Source: Chitinophaga pinensis (GTDB lineage Bacteria; Bacteroidota; Bacteroidia; UKL13-3). Taken from it: a DNA stretch of 64,000 nucleotides. The stretch lies in contig CAMARW010000001.1 in the NCBI GenBank assembly GCA_945860865.1, forward strand, positions 462,294-526,293. Reading direction: 5' to 3'. The notes beneath the pieces are model-generated. The model was not told where the DNA came from, did no database searches, and saw nothing but the letters and a program-made list of their open reading frames with translations. Of this stretch, positions 55,523 to 63,776 are shown piece by piece. The number at the start of each line of letters is the position of its first letter. Positions within the stretch are counted from its first letter, which is position 1. Both the position numbers and the translations under genes were made by a program.

Positions 55523-57478
55523 ATGAAATTCTTTGTTAAAATATTTGTGATATGCTTATTGTTTGCCAATCCTAATAAAATTTGGGCACAAGAGAAACAA
55601 GCAAAGCCCTATCAATTAGATTTGGATAAAGCAGATTATGCCTTTAAAGCAAAAAAATATAATACCGCTGCGCAGTTGTACCAAAAGGTGTATCCTAAAA
55701 TAAAAGACGAGGAAGAAAAGCAACAAATACTTTTTAGCATAGCAGAAAGCTATAGAAATAGCAATAATTTTAAAAAAGCATTGCAGTGGTTTGAAGAAGT
55801 GGTTAATAGCAAATATCCAGACCCAGCCATTTTATTTAGTTACGGTCAATTACTCAAAAACTTTGAGCGTTATGATGAAGCAGGTAGGGCCTTTTATGAT
55901 TATTCTTTCGAAATTCCAGCAGATAAAAAAGGGAAATTAGCCCAGCAATCATGCCTATTTGCCGCCAATTTAAAAGCTAATCCAAAGAAATTTAAAGTAG
56001 AAAACATGGGAGGCATTAATACCAACCAAAGTGAATATGCCCCATTTTATGTTCAGGGTAAACTTGTTTTCTCTTCTACCAGAAAAGAGGCGCAAGGGAG
56101 CGAAATATTTGAGTGGACGGGCCAAAAATATTCAGACTTATTTGTAAGTACTTTAAGCAATAAAGTTTATGGAAAACCGCAAGCGTTAAAAGCGCTAAAT
56201 ACTAATTTTAATGAAGGTGTGGCTTGGTTCGACCCAAATTATACTACCAGTTATTTTACACAATGTAACGGGGTGGATGGGAAAGGAATTAACTGCAAAA
56301 TTTATGTAAGTTATTTTCAAAATGGTAATTGGATTGAGCCCAAACCTTTGCCTTTTAATAGTGATAGTTTTAGTATTGGTCACCCTGCTTTTTCTGCCGA
56401 TGGTAAACGCTTATTTTTTACCAGCGATATGCCCGGAACCTTTGGTGGTAAAGACATTTGGTATATTTCTTATGATGCCGTTAAAGACCAATGGGGAACA
56501 CCCCAAAATGCCGGGATAAACATAAATAGTACAGAAGATGATATGTTTCCATATGTAGCAGAAGATGGCACTTTGTATTTTGCTTCTAAAGGTCGAATGG
56601 GAATGGGAGGCTTTGATTTATTTGAAACAAAAGATAGTGCCGAAACTTTTGCATTGGCACAAAATTTAGGTTCGCCCATAAATTCTGGTGGCGACGATTT
56701 TAGCATTAGCTTTATAACCAAAGCAGAACGCCAAGCAGCGCAACCATATGCCTTCTTTTGCTCTAACAGAGAAGGAGGTATGGGTGATGATGATATATAT
56801 AGTTTGGCAGATAAACCCATTGTTATTCTTGTAAAAGCCTTTGTTTATGATAGAGAAAGCAAGCAGGCCATTAGTGGGGCTTTGTTAAAAATACAAAGTA
56901 ATTTGGGTAAAAAATTGCCTGAACCTAAAACCAATGATAAAGGAATAGCCATATTAGATATTCCTTTAAATGATTTATGGATGCTGGGTGCCAGTAAAGA
57001 TAAATATTTGAGCAGCGCAAGCATACCAATTGATACCAGAAATATACTTCAAGATACCAGTATAGAAATTAGCATAGCATTAGATTTGGTGCCTTCCGAA
57101 GACATGGAAATTACCATGCAGGGTATTTATTACGATTTAGATAAATGGGATGTAAGGCCAGATGCACGAAAAATACTTGATTCTTTGGCCAGTATCTTAA
57201 ACAACAATACCAATTTGGTAATAGAACTGGCTTCGCATACAGATAGCAGAGCGCCAGCTCCTTATAATTTAGAACTATCCAAGAAAAGAGCACAAAGCTG
57301 CGTTAATTATTTAGCGCAAAAAGGCATTCAGAAGGAACGCTTATTGGCTATTGGCTATGGAGAAACTAAGCTGGTAAACGATTGTAGCGATGAGGTAGAT
57401 TGTTCAGAAGAAGAGCACCAACAAAACAGAAGAACTACGGTAAGAATTGTAAAAAGCGATTTTAAACCAAAACGCTAG
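55523..57478 (+). CDS. PorE-like paralogue with Sec signal peptide: TPR, beta-propeller, OmpA domain
   Basis: 651 residues with the same domain order as the preceding gene: signal peptide ending IWAQ without a lipobox, TPR-like helices (about 35-145), propeller (about 165-430; FSADGKRLFFTSDMPGTFGGKDIWYISY, EDGTLYFASKGRMGMGGFDLFE), regulatory beta domain (about 435-520), and OmpA domain (about 535-645; LASHTDSRAPAPYNLELSKKRAQSCVNYL, NRRTTVRIV). Loss of the lipid anchor implies a periplasmic protein held by peptidoglycan. It is separated from the first copy by a terminator, so the two may be independently expressed. Confidence 0.82.
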   Translation: MKFFVKIFVICLLFANPNKIWAQEKQAKPYQLDLDKADYAFKAKKYNTAAQLYQKVYPKIKDEEEKQQILFSIAESYRNSNNFKKALQWFEEVVNSKYPDPAILFSYGQLLKNFERYDEAGRAFYDYSFEIPADKKGKLAQQSCLFAANLKANPKKFKVENMGGINTNQSEYAPFYVQGKLVFSSTRKEAQGSEIFEWTGQKYSDLFVSTLSNKVYGKPQALKALNTNFNEGVAWFDPNYTTSYFTQCNGVDGKGINCKIYVSYFQNGNWIEPKPLPFNSDSFSIGHPAFSADGKRLFFTSDMPGTFGGKDIWYISYDAVKDQWGTPQNAGININSTEDDMFPYVAEDGTLYFASKGRMGMGGFDLFETKDSAETFALAQNLGSPINSGGDDFSISFITKAERQAAQPYAFFCSNREGGMGDDDIYSLADKPIVILVKAFVYDRESKQAISGALLKIQSNLGKKLPEPKTNDKGIAILDIPLNDLWMLGASKDKYLSSASIPIDTRNILQDTSIEISIALDLVPSEDMEITMQGIYYDLDKWDVRPDARKILDSLASILNNNTNLVIELASHTDSRAPAPYNLELSKKRAQSCVNYLAQKGIQKERLLAIGYGETKLVNDCSDEVDCSEEEHQQNRRTTVRIVKSDFKPKR

Positions 57479-57517
57479 TTAATTACTTTTATCTGCTGTG
57501 CTTACAGAGTAATTAAT

Positions 57518-57525
57518 TACTTTTG
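57518..57525 (+). promoter_or_regulatory. -7 box just upstream of purM
   Basis: TACTTTTG at 57518-57525, 8 bases before ATG 57534. No clear TTG at -33. It implies a leader of only a few bases. Confidence 0.4.
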
Positions 57526-57533
57526 CAGCTAAT

Positions 57534-58700
57534 ATGAGCTCAGATAAATACATGAAACGCGGTGTTTCTTCGCAAAAAGAAGACGTGCATGCTGCCATTA
57601 AAAACATTGATAAAGGTTTATTTCCACAAGCATTTTGCAAGGTTGTGCCCGATTATTTAGGTGGTAGTGATGCCCATTGCAACCTCATGCATGCCGATGG
57701 CGCTGGTACTAAATCATCTTTGGCGTATTTATATTGGAAAGAAACAGGCGATTTAAACGTTTGGAAAGGCATAGCACAAGATGCTATTGTGATGAATCTA
57801 AACGATTTGCTTTGCACAGGCGTATATCAAAATATTACACTTTCTTCTACTATCGGGAGGAATAAAAATCTTATTCCGGGCGAGGTAATTGCCGCAATTA
57901 TTGCAGGCACAGAAGAGTTTATTGAAATGCTTCACAGTTATGGAGTTGCCGTGCACTCCACTGGTGGAGAAACCGCAGATGTAGGCGATTTGGTTAGAAC
58001 CATTATTGTAGACTCAACAGTTACGGCTAGGGCTAAAAGAAGCGAAATTATATCTAACCACAACATAAAACCGGGTGATGTAATTGTAGGTTTTGCCTCT
58101 TACGGACAAGCTACCTACGAAATTCAATACAATGGTGGTATGGGAAGTAATGGTTTAACCATGGCACGCCACGATGTTTTGAGTAGCTATTATAAACAAG
58201 TTTCGGAGAGTTTTGACCCCTTAGTGCCCGATGAATTAGTTTACACTGGCGGATTAAAACTTACAGATCAATTGCCCAATCACCCCTTAAATGTAGGCCA
58301 AATGATTCTTTCTCCAACCCGAACATTTAGTCCGATGATAAAAACAGTTTTAGAGAATCATTTACAAGAGATACATGGCATGGTGCATTGCACAGGCGGC
58401 GGACAAACCAAGGTTTTACATTTTATAAATGAACACCGCATTGTAAAAGATAATTTATTTGCTACCCCACCGCTTTTTGAAATGATTCAAAATCAATCAG
58501 GAACCAGTTGGCAAGAGATGTATAAAGTGTTTAACATGGGTAATTTATTAGAATTTTACACCGATGAAAATACCGCCGAATCATTGATTGCTATCGCTAA
58601 GTCGTTTAATATTGAAGCACAAATAATTGGTAGGGTTGAGCCAAGTATTAAAAAAGAAGTGATTTTGAAACATGAACAAGACACCTTTATTTATTCTTAA
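57534..58700 (+). CDS. purM: phosphoribosylformylglycinamidine cyclo-ligase (AIR synthase), Bacteroidota type
   Basis: 388 residues of the PurM/PurL ATP-binding fold: KRGVSSQKEDVHAAIKNIDKG, HADGAGTKSSLAYLYWKETGDLNVWKGIAQDAIVMNLNDLLCTG, HSTGGETADVGDLVRT, VIVGFASYGQATYE, and MVHCTGGGQTKVL. It closes the imidazole ring to give AIR in purine synthesis. It is longer than the E. coli enzyme (345 residues) and of the divergent Bacteroidota type; the first motif with Lys-Glu-Asp-Val at the N terminus is typical of that type. Start MSSDKYMKRG agrees with the family. Confidence 0.82.
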   Translation: MSSDKYMKRGVSSQKEDVHAAIKNIDKGLFPQAFCKVVPDYLGGSDAHCNLMHADGAGTKSSLAYLYWKETGDLNVWKGIAQDAIVMNLNDLLCTGVYQNITLSSTIGRNKNLIPGEVIAAIIAGTEEFIEMLHSYGVAVHSTGGETADVGDLVRTIIVDSTVTARAKRSEIISNHNIKPGDVIVGFASYGQATYEIQYNGGMGSNGLTMARHDVLSSYYKQVSESFDPLVPDELVYTGGLKLTDQLPNHPLNVGQMILSPTRTFSPMIKTVLENHLQEIHGMVHCTGGGQTKVLHFINEHRIVKDNLFATPPLFEMIQNQSGTSWQEMYKVFNMGNLLEFYTDENTAESLIAIAKSFNIEAQIIGRVEPSIKKEVILKHEQDTFIYS

Positions 58701-58795
58701 ATTAACAATTTTTATTTTTAAAATAGCTATTTTGCATGCTGCTTATTTTTGTAAAGCACAGTAGTAAAACCTGAAAAAATCTAACTATACAGTCT

Positions 58796-59815
58796 ATGAA
58801 AATACTCGTTACAGGCGGAACCGGATACATTGGTTCTCATACCCTTGTAGAATTAATAAAAGTAGGATATGATGTGCTTGCTATTGATAATTTCGATAAT
58901 TCGTACCCCAGCGTATTAGATAACTTAACTACCATTACGGGTAAAACCATCGCATTTGAAAAAGTAGATATCCGCGATAAAGTTGCGCTAAAAAAATATA
59001 TTCAAGCAAACCCTGGCATTGAAGCGGTAATACATTTTGCGGCTAACAAAGCCGTTGGCGAGAGTGTTGCATTACCACTAAAATACTATGAAAATAATGT
59101 GGGTGGAACGGTAAATTTATTAGAGGTTTTGCAAGAGGCCAATATCAATCAAATTGTATTTTCTTCTTCGTGCACGGTTTATGGCGAAGCTACTCCTCCA
59201 GTGAATGAAAATGCGCCTATACCGGTGGCCCAATCTCCTTATGGCAATTCGAAACAAATTTGTGAAGAGATATTGAAAGACCAAAGTAATGCAAGTGATT
59301 TAAAAGTTGTTGCCTTGCGTTATTTCAACCCAGTTGGGGCACATGAAAGTGCTTTAATTGGCGAATTACCCATTGGTGTTCCCAATAATTTGGTTCCTTT
59401 TATTACCCAAACAGCCATAGGGAAAAGAGAAGTACTAACCGTATTTGGTGATGATTACCCAACCCCAGATGGCACCTGTATCAGAGATTATATTCATGTA
59501 GTAGATTTAGCGTTAGCGCACGTAGCGGCCATTAATTATTTGGCTCAGAAAAAATATACAGAAGCCTTTTCGGTATTTAATATTGGTACTGGTAAAGGAA
59601 ATTCTGTTTTAGAGGTAATTAAAACTTTTGAAGCCGTAAGCAAGGTAAAGTTAAATTATAAAATTGGTCCACGCCGCGCTGGTGATGTAATACAAGTATA
59701 TGCAGCCTGCGATAAAGCAGCTAATGAATTGGGCTGGAGAACCCAAAAATCTTTAGAAGAATGTATGTTGAGTGCCTGGGAATGGGAAAAGGCAATTGCT
59801 TCAAGTGGTAAATAA
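58796..59815 (+). CDS. galE: UDP-glucose 4-epimerase
   Basis: 339-residue extended SDR. NAD site TGGTGYIGSHTLVELI, active-site Ser/Tyr/Lys as SSSCTVYG and SPYGNSKQ, NPVGAHESALIGE, and RDYIHVVDLA. Interconverts UDP-glucose and UDP-galactose, and possibly the GlcNAc forms. First of the polysaccharide-precursor genes; 18 bp to rfbB suggests joint transcription. Confidence 0.95.
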   Translation: MKILVTGGTGYIGSHTLVELIKVGYDVLAIDNFDNSYPSVLDNLTTITGKTIAFEKVDIRDKVALKKYIQANPGIEAVIHFAANKAVGESVALPLKYYENNVGGTVNLLEVLQEANINQIVFSSSCTVYGEATPPVNENAPIPVAQSPYGNSKQICEEILKDQSNASDLKVVALRYFNPVGAHESALIGELPIGVPNNLVPFITQTAIGKREVLTVFGDDYPTPDGTCIRDYIHVVDLALAHVAAINYLAQKKYTEAFSVFNIGTGKGNSVLEVIKTFEAVSKVKLNYKIGPRRAGDVIQVYAACDKAANELGWRTQKSLEECMLSAWEWEKAIASSGK

Positions 59816-59833
59816 TTAAATTGAATAAAACTG

Positions 59834-60889
59834 ATGAATAGAAAAGTATTAATTACCGGAGGAGCCGGTTTTATTGGGTCGCATGTGGTGCGATTGTTTG
59901 TTAACAAATACCCAAATTACGAGATTCATAACCTAGATAAGCTTACTTATGCAGGTAATTTAAAAAACATAACCGATATTGAAAAGGCAGCAAACTATCA
60001 ATTTCATAAAATAGATTTAGTAGATGCAGCTGCACTTACCAATCTATTCAATACCCACCAGTTTGATTCTGTTATTCACCTTGCCGCTGAAAGTCATGTA
60101 GACCGCAGCATTACCAACCCATTAGAGTTTGTTATGACCAATGTGGTGGGCACAGTAAACTTGTTAAATGCTGCCAAAGAATGTTGGAAAGGCAATATGG
60201 AAGGCAAGCGTTTCTACCACGTTTCTACCGATGAGGTATACGGTAGCTTGCACGATGGCGGCTTCTTTTATGAAGATACTGCCTACGATCCACAATCGCC
60301 ATACTCTGCCAGTAAAGCCAGCTCAGACCATTTTGTAAGGGCTTACCACAATACCTACAAAATGCCAGTTGTTATTAGCAATTGCTCTAATAATTATGGT
60401 CCGAACCAATTCCCTGAAAAGCTCATTCCTTTATTCATAAACAATATTAGAAACAACAAACCACTGCCTGTATACGGCAAAGGAGAAAACGTAAGAGATT
60501 GGTTGTATGTTGTAGACCATGCAAGAGCTATCGACGATGTTTTTCACAAAGGCAAAAACGGCGAAACCTACAATATTGGTGGCTTTAATGAGTGGACAAA
60601 CTTAGATTTGATAAAGGTTATTTGCAAAACTGCAGATAGGTTGTTGGGTAGAGCAGAAGGAGAATCAGAAAAATTGATAACCTATGTTACAGATAGAGCT
60701 GGACATGATTTGCGCTATGCCATTGATGCCAACAAAATAATGGAAGAATTGGGCTGGGAGCCAAGCTTACAGTTTGAAGAAGGCATAGAGAAAACCATAA
60801 ATTGGTACTTAGAAAACCAGCAATGGATGGATGAGGTAACGAGTGGAGACTATGCGAAGTATTATGATACAATGTATTTAAGTAGATAG
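59834..60889 (+). CDS. rfbB: dTDP-glucose 4,6-dehydratase
   Basis: 351-residue extended SDR: TGGAGFIGSHVVRLF, HLAAESHVDRSI, VSTDEVYGSLHDGG (catalytic Asp/Glu region), YSASKASSDH (Tyr/Lys), NNYGPNQFPEKLIPLFI, and RDWLYVVDHARAID. Makes dTDP-4-keto-6-deoxyglucose, the branch point for rhamnose and other deoxysugars. The stop codon's last base begins a 7-bp tandem repeat array. rfbA follows after 200 bp, but rfbC and rfbD are not in the window. Confidence 0.96.
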   Translation: MNRKVLITGGAGFIGSHVVRLFVNKYPNYEIHNLDKLTYAGNLKNITDIEKAANYQFHKIDLVDAAALTNLFNTHQFDSVIHLAAESHVDRSITNPLEFVMTNVVGTVNLLNAAKECWKGNMEGKRFYHVSTDEVYGSLHDGGFFYEDTAYDPQSPYSASKASSDHFVRAYHNTYKMPVVISNCSNNYGPNQFPEKLIPLFINNIRNNKPLPVYGKGENVRDWLYVVDHARAIDDVFHKGKNGETYNIGGFNEWTNLDLIKVICKTADRLLGRAEGESEKLITYVTDRAGHDLRYAIDANKIMEELGWEPSLQFEEGIEKTINWYLENQQWMDEVTSGDYAKYYDTMYLSR

Positions 60890-60923
60890 TGTTAAGTTTT
60901 AAGTGTTAAGTTTTAAGTGTTGC
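60889..60923. repeat. degenerate 7-bp tandem repeat array (GTKTTAA)
   Basis: Five consecutive heptamers starting at the last base of the rfbB stop codon: GTGTTAA, GTTTTAA, GTGTTAA, GTTTTAA, GTGTTGC. They are the complement of the AAMACTT family found at 20412 and 61987. Confidence 0.85.
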
Positions 60924-61041
60924 GCTGACTTAGATTTAAGTATTTATTGATAATTAAATAAATCAATTAAATTGCAGATTGAAATCCTTAACAACTAAAA
61001 TAGAGTATAAAAAACTAAATCTAGAAATTAGGACTCAAATT

Positions 61042-61069
61042 ATGGACTATGGTCTATGGTCTATGGACT
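61042..61069. repeat. degenerate 7-bp tandem repeat array (ATGGWCT)
   Basis: Four consecutive heptamers in the order ATGGACT, ATGGTCT, ATGGTCT, ATGGACT, 20 bases upstream of the rfbA start. The rest of 60890-61089 is AT-rich with no reading frame or promoter I can support. Confidence 0.85.
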
Positions 61070-61089
61070 AAAAAACCAAATACCAAACA

Positions 61090-61950
61090 ATGAAAGGAAT
61101 TATATTAGCTGGAGGAAGCGGTACAAGACTGCATCCATTAACAATAGCTGTAAGCAAGCAGTTAATGCCTGTTTACGATAAACCTATGATTTATTATCCG
61201 CTAAGCACATTGATGTTGGCTGGCATCAGAGAAATACTCATTATTTCTACGCCACATGATTTGCCTGGTTTTAAAAAATTATTGGGCGATGGCTCTCAAA
61301 TTGGATGCAGGTTTGAATATGCCGAACAACCTTCGCCAGATGGTTTAGCCCAAGCATTTATTATTGGTGCAGATTTTATTGGTTCAGACAAAGTGGCTTT
61401 GGTTTTAGGGGATAATATTTTTTATGCAGCCGGTTTAAGCCAATTGTTACAAAGCAATAACGACCCAGAAGGCGGTGTAGTTTTTGCCTACCATGTAAAT
61501 GATCCAGAGCGTTATGGCGTGGTGGAGTTCGACGAAAACATGAAAGCTTTAAGCATTGAAGAAAAGCCCTTGCAGCCTAAATCTAGTTATGCCGTTCCTG
61601 GATTGTATTTTTACGATAATTCTATTGTGGCAATTGCCGCCAATATTAAACCTTCGCCTAGGGGCGAGTTAGAAATAACCGACGTAAACAAAGAATATTT
61701 GGCCGCCGGAAAGTTAAAAGTTGGCGTTTTACAACGCGGAACCGCTTGGTTAGATACCGGCACCTTTGAATCTTTGATGCAAGCCGGACAATTTGTGCAG
61801 GTAATAGAAGAAAGACAAGGATGGAAAATTGGTTGCATTGAAGAAGTAGCCTACCGCATGGGTTGGCTAGATAAAGCCGGTTTAGAACGCGAAGCCAAAA
61901 AATACCTCAAAAGCGGATACGGCGTTTATTTGATGAACCTTTTGAAATAA
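61090..61950 (+). CDS. rfbA: glucose-1-phosphate thymidylyltransferase
   Basis: 286 residues. Makes dTDP-glucose from dTTP and glucose-1-phosphate. Nucleotide-binding start [65 protein letters not shown], and [10 protein letters not shown] are all in place. It supplies the substrate of RfbB. It is flanked on both sides by 7-bp tandem repeats, which is unusual within what is normally a compact operon. Confidence 0.97.
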   Translation: MKGIILAGGSGTRLHPLTIAVSKQLMPVYDKPMIYYPLSTLMLAGIREILIISTPHDLPGFKKLLGDGSQIGCRFEYAEQPSPDGLAQAFIIGADFIGSDKVALVLGDNIFYAAGLSQLLQSNNDPEGGVVFAYHVNDPERYGVVEFDENMKALSIEEKPLQPKSSYAVPGLYFYDNSIVAIAANIKPSPRGELEITDVNKEYLAAGKLKVGVLQRGTAWLDTGTFESLMQAGQFVQVIEERQGWKIGCIEEVAYRMGWLDKAGLEREAKKYLKSGYGVYLMNLLK

Positions 61951-61983
61951 TTACGAATTATAAATTACGAATTACGAATTATT
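61949..61983. repeat. degenerate 7-bp tandem repeat array (AATTACG)
   Basis: Five consecutive heptamers beginning at the second base of the rfbA stop codon: AATTACG, AATTATA, AATTACG, AATTACG, AATTATT. Confidence 0.85.
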
Positions 61984-61986
61984 TTT

Positions 61987-62014
61987 AACACTTAACACTT
62001 AAAACTTAACACCC
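61987..62014. repeat. degenerate 7-bp tandem repeat array (AAMACTT)
   Basis: Four consecutive heptamers, AACACTT, AACACTT, AAAACTT, AACACCC, ending exactly at the start codon of the next gene (62015). Same family as 20412-20432 and the complement of 60889-60923. Confidence 0.85.
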
Positions 62015-62992
62015 ATGAACATACAACACGAAGCACTAAAGCAATTTAACTATCAAATAAATTATGCCATAAACAACTACAGCGCGCACGGAATGAGTTG
62101 TGGACAGTTTAATAATATCCTTATTGGTGGCTTGGGAGGCAGTGGTATTGGCGGCCGATTGGTTAAGAACATTTTTGCCAATGATTTTCCATTGCCTGTA
62201 GAAGTGGTGGCAGATTATACCTTGCCCGCTTATGTAAACGATAAAACTCTGGTTATTCTGGGTTCATACAGCGGTAATACAGAAGAAACTTTAGCCATGT
62301 TTGAGGAAGTGCTTGAGCGCGGTAGCCAAATGATTATTTTAACTAGCGGTGGTAAACTAGGTGAATTGGCCAAAGAAAATAAATTAAAAACTTACCACAT
62401 TGAGCCAGGTTTTCAACCTCGTATGGCCCTTGGATTTTCGCTCACGTATTTAATTCAAATTATGGGCGACCTAATGGGAACACCAAAAAGTGAAGAATTG
62501 AAAACAGTAGCAAGTTTATTTGAAGATTGCACGGCATATCACCAAGAAGCCGAAGAAGTTTATAATGCGATTCAATCGCGCGCTAAGGCTAAATTTGTAG
62601 TGTTAAGTGATGGTCCGTTTGAAGCCGTGGCCACCCGTTTTGCCCAGCAAGTGCAGGAAAATGCCAAGCACGAGTGTTTTACACATGTTTTGCCTGAACA
62701 CAACCACAATGCGATAGAAAGCTATTATGGCACACTAGATACGGTTTTCTTTTTCTTAGATTCAAACTCAAATGCAAGAGTAACTACTCGATTTGATTTT
62801 TTGGTGGGTTTATTAGAAGTAGAGAACCACAAAATTATTGAAATTGGCGTTGAAAAATTCACTTTGGCTAGTGTTTACCAAACCATTCACAGATTAGATT
62901 GGATAAGCTTATTGGTAGCAGACGCCCGCAAGGTGGATTCCTTGAACGTTCCTAATATTGCTTCTCTTAAAGAATACTTAGCAAACGCATAA
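62015..62992 (+). CDS. bifunctional phosphoglucose/phosphomannose isomerase
   Basis: 325 residues with two SIS domains: GGLGGSGIGGRLVKNIF, VILGSYSGNTEETLAMFEE, and the C-terminal isomerase part with HNHNAIESYYG (catalytic His region). It resembles archaeal-type PGI/PMI enzymes that interconvert glucose-6-P or mannose-6-P with fructose-6-P, supplying hexoses for nucleotide sugars. There is no room for a separate leader: the repeat array ends at its ATG. Its stop lies 1 bp before the CpsB-like gene. Confidence 0.88.
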   Translation: MNIQHEALKQFNYQINYAINNYSAHGMSCGQFNNILIGGLGGSGIGGRLVKNIFANDFPLPVEVVADYTLPAYVNDKTLVILGSYSGNTEETLAMFEEVLERGSQMIILTSGGKLGELAKENKLKTYHIEPGFQPRMALGFSLTYLIQIMGDLMGTPKSEELKTVASLFEDCTAYHQEAEEVYNAIQSRAKAKFVVLSDGPFEAVATRFAQQVQENAKHECFTHVLPEHNHNAIESYYGTLDTVFFFLDSNSNARVTTRFDFLVGLLEVENHKIIEIGVEKFTLASVYQTIHRLDWISLLVADARKVDSLNVPNIASLKEYLANA

Positions 62993-62993
62993 T

Positions 62994-63752
62994 TTGTCAT
63001 TATTTAACAAAATATTCGGCACAAAAGGAATACCATCCAACACGGGTATTCCTTTTGTAAACCCCATTCATGTAGAGTTTCACTCGCACCTTATATTTGG
63101 GGTTGATGACGGCTGTGAAACCATAGACCAAAGCATTGAATTACTGCGCGATTTTGAACAATTAGGCATGAAAAAGGTAGTTACTACTCCACATGTAATG
63201 TCTGATTTTTACAAAAATAGTAAAGAAAATATCTATCCCCTCCGCGATCAAATTAGGCAACGTTTAAAGGAAGAAAACATACAAATAGAATTTGATGCCG
63301 CAGCAGAATACATGATTGACGATGGATTTGAAAAAAAGATAGCGGCAGGAGATTTACTCACCTTTGGAAAAGACAATAAACACATTTTAATTGAATTGCC
63401 TTTTATGAGCGAACCGCCCAATCTCAATGCTTGCTTGTTTGAACTCCAAATAGCAGGATATATTCCTGTGTTGGCGCATCCAGAAAGGTATTTATACTAT
63501 GCCAACGACCGTGAAAAATACATAGGTTTAAAAGAACGTGGTATTTTATTGCAATTAAATATACTCAGTTGCGTGGGTTATTATTCTAAGCCTGTGGCTG
63601 ATGCAGCAGAATATTTAGTGCTTAATAATTTAATAGATTTAGTTGGTTCAGACACGCACCACAAGCGCCACATGCAGATTTTACCTGATGCCATTCAGCA
63701 TAAAATTTATAGAAAAGTTTGTGAAGCCGAATTATTAAATAATTATTTATAA
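62994..63752 (+). CDS. CpsB/YwqE-type PHP-domain tyrosine-protein phosphatase
   Basis: 252 residues, probably from TTG 62994. PHP-type metal motifs: EFHSHLIFGVDDGCETIDQSI, TTPHVMSDFY, EYMIDDGF, LAHPERYLYYAND, and GSDTHHKRH. This family removes phosphate from the tyrosine kinases that control chain length in capsule and exopolysaccharide export. The position at the end of a nucleotide-sugar cluster fits. The kinase is not in the window. Confidence 0.87.
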   Translation: MSLFNKIFGTKGIPSNTGIPFVNPIHVEFHSHLIFGVDDGCETIDQSIELLRDFEQLGMKKVVTTPHVMSDFYKNSKENIYPLRDQIRQRLKEENIQIEFDAAAEYMIDDGFEKKIAAGDLLTFGKDNKHILIELPFMSEPPNLNACLFELQIAGYIPVLAHPERYLYYANDREKYIGLKERGILLQLNILSCVGYYSKPVADAAEYLVLNNLIDLVGSDTHHKRHMQILPDAIQHKIYRKVCEAELLNNYL

Positions 63753-63761
63753 ATGATAGGG

Positions 63762-63769
63762 TAAATTTG
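63762..63769 (+). promoter_or_regulatory. -7 box upstream of the DUF3887 gene
   Basis: TAAATTTG at 63762-63769, 7 bases before ATG 63777. No convincing TTG at -33. Confidence 0.35.
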
Positions 63770-63776
63770 CCCCATC

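Noticed and set aside
60889-62014. CRISPR array or insertion-sequence ends
   Set aside because: Units are contiguous 7-mers without spacers, and no transposase, cas gene or target duplication is present.
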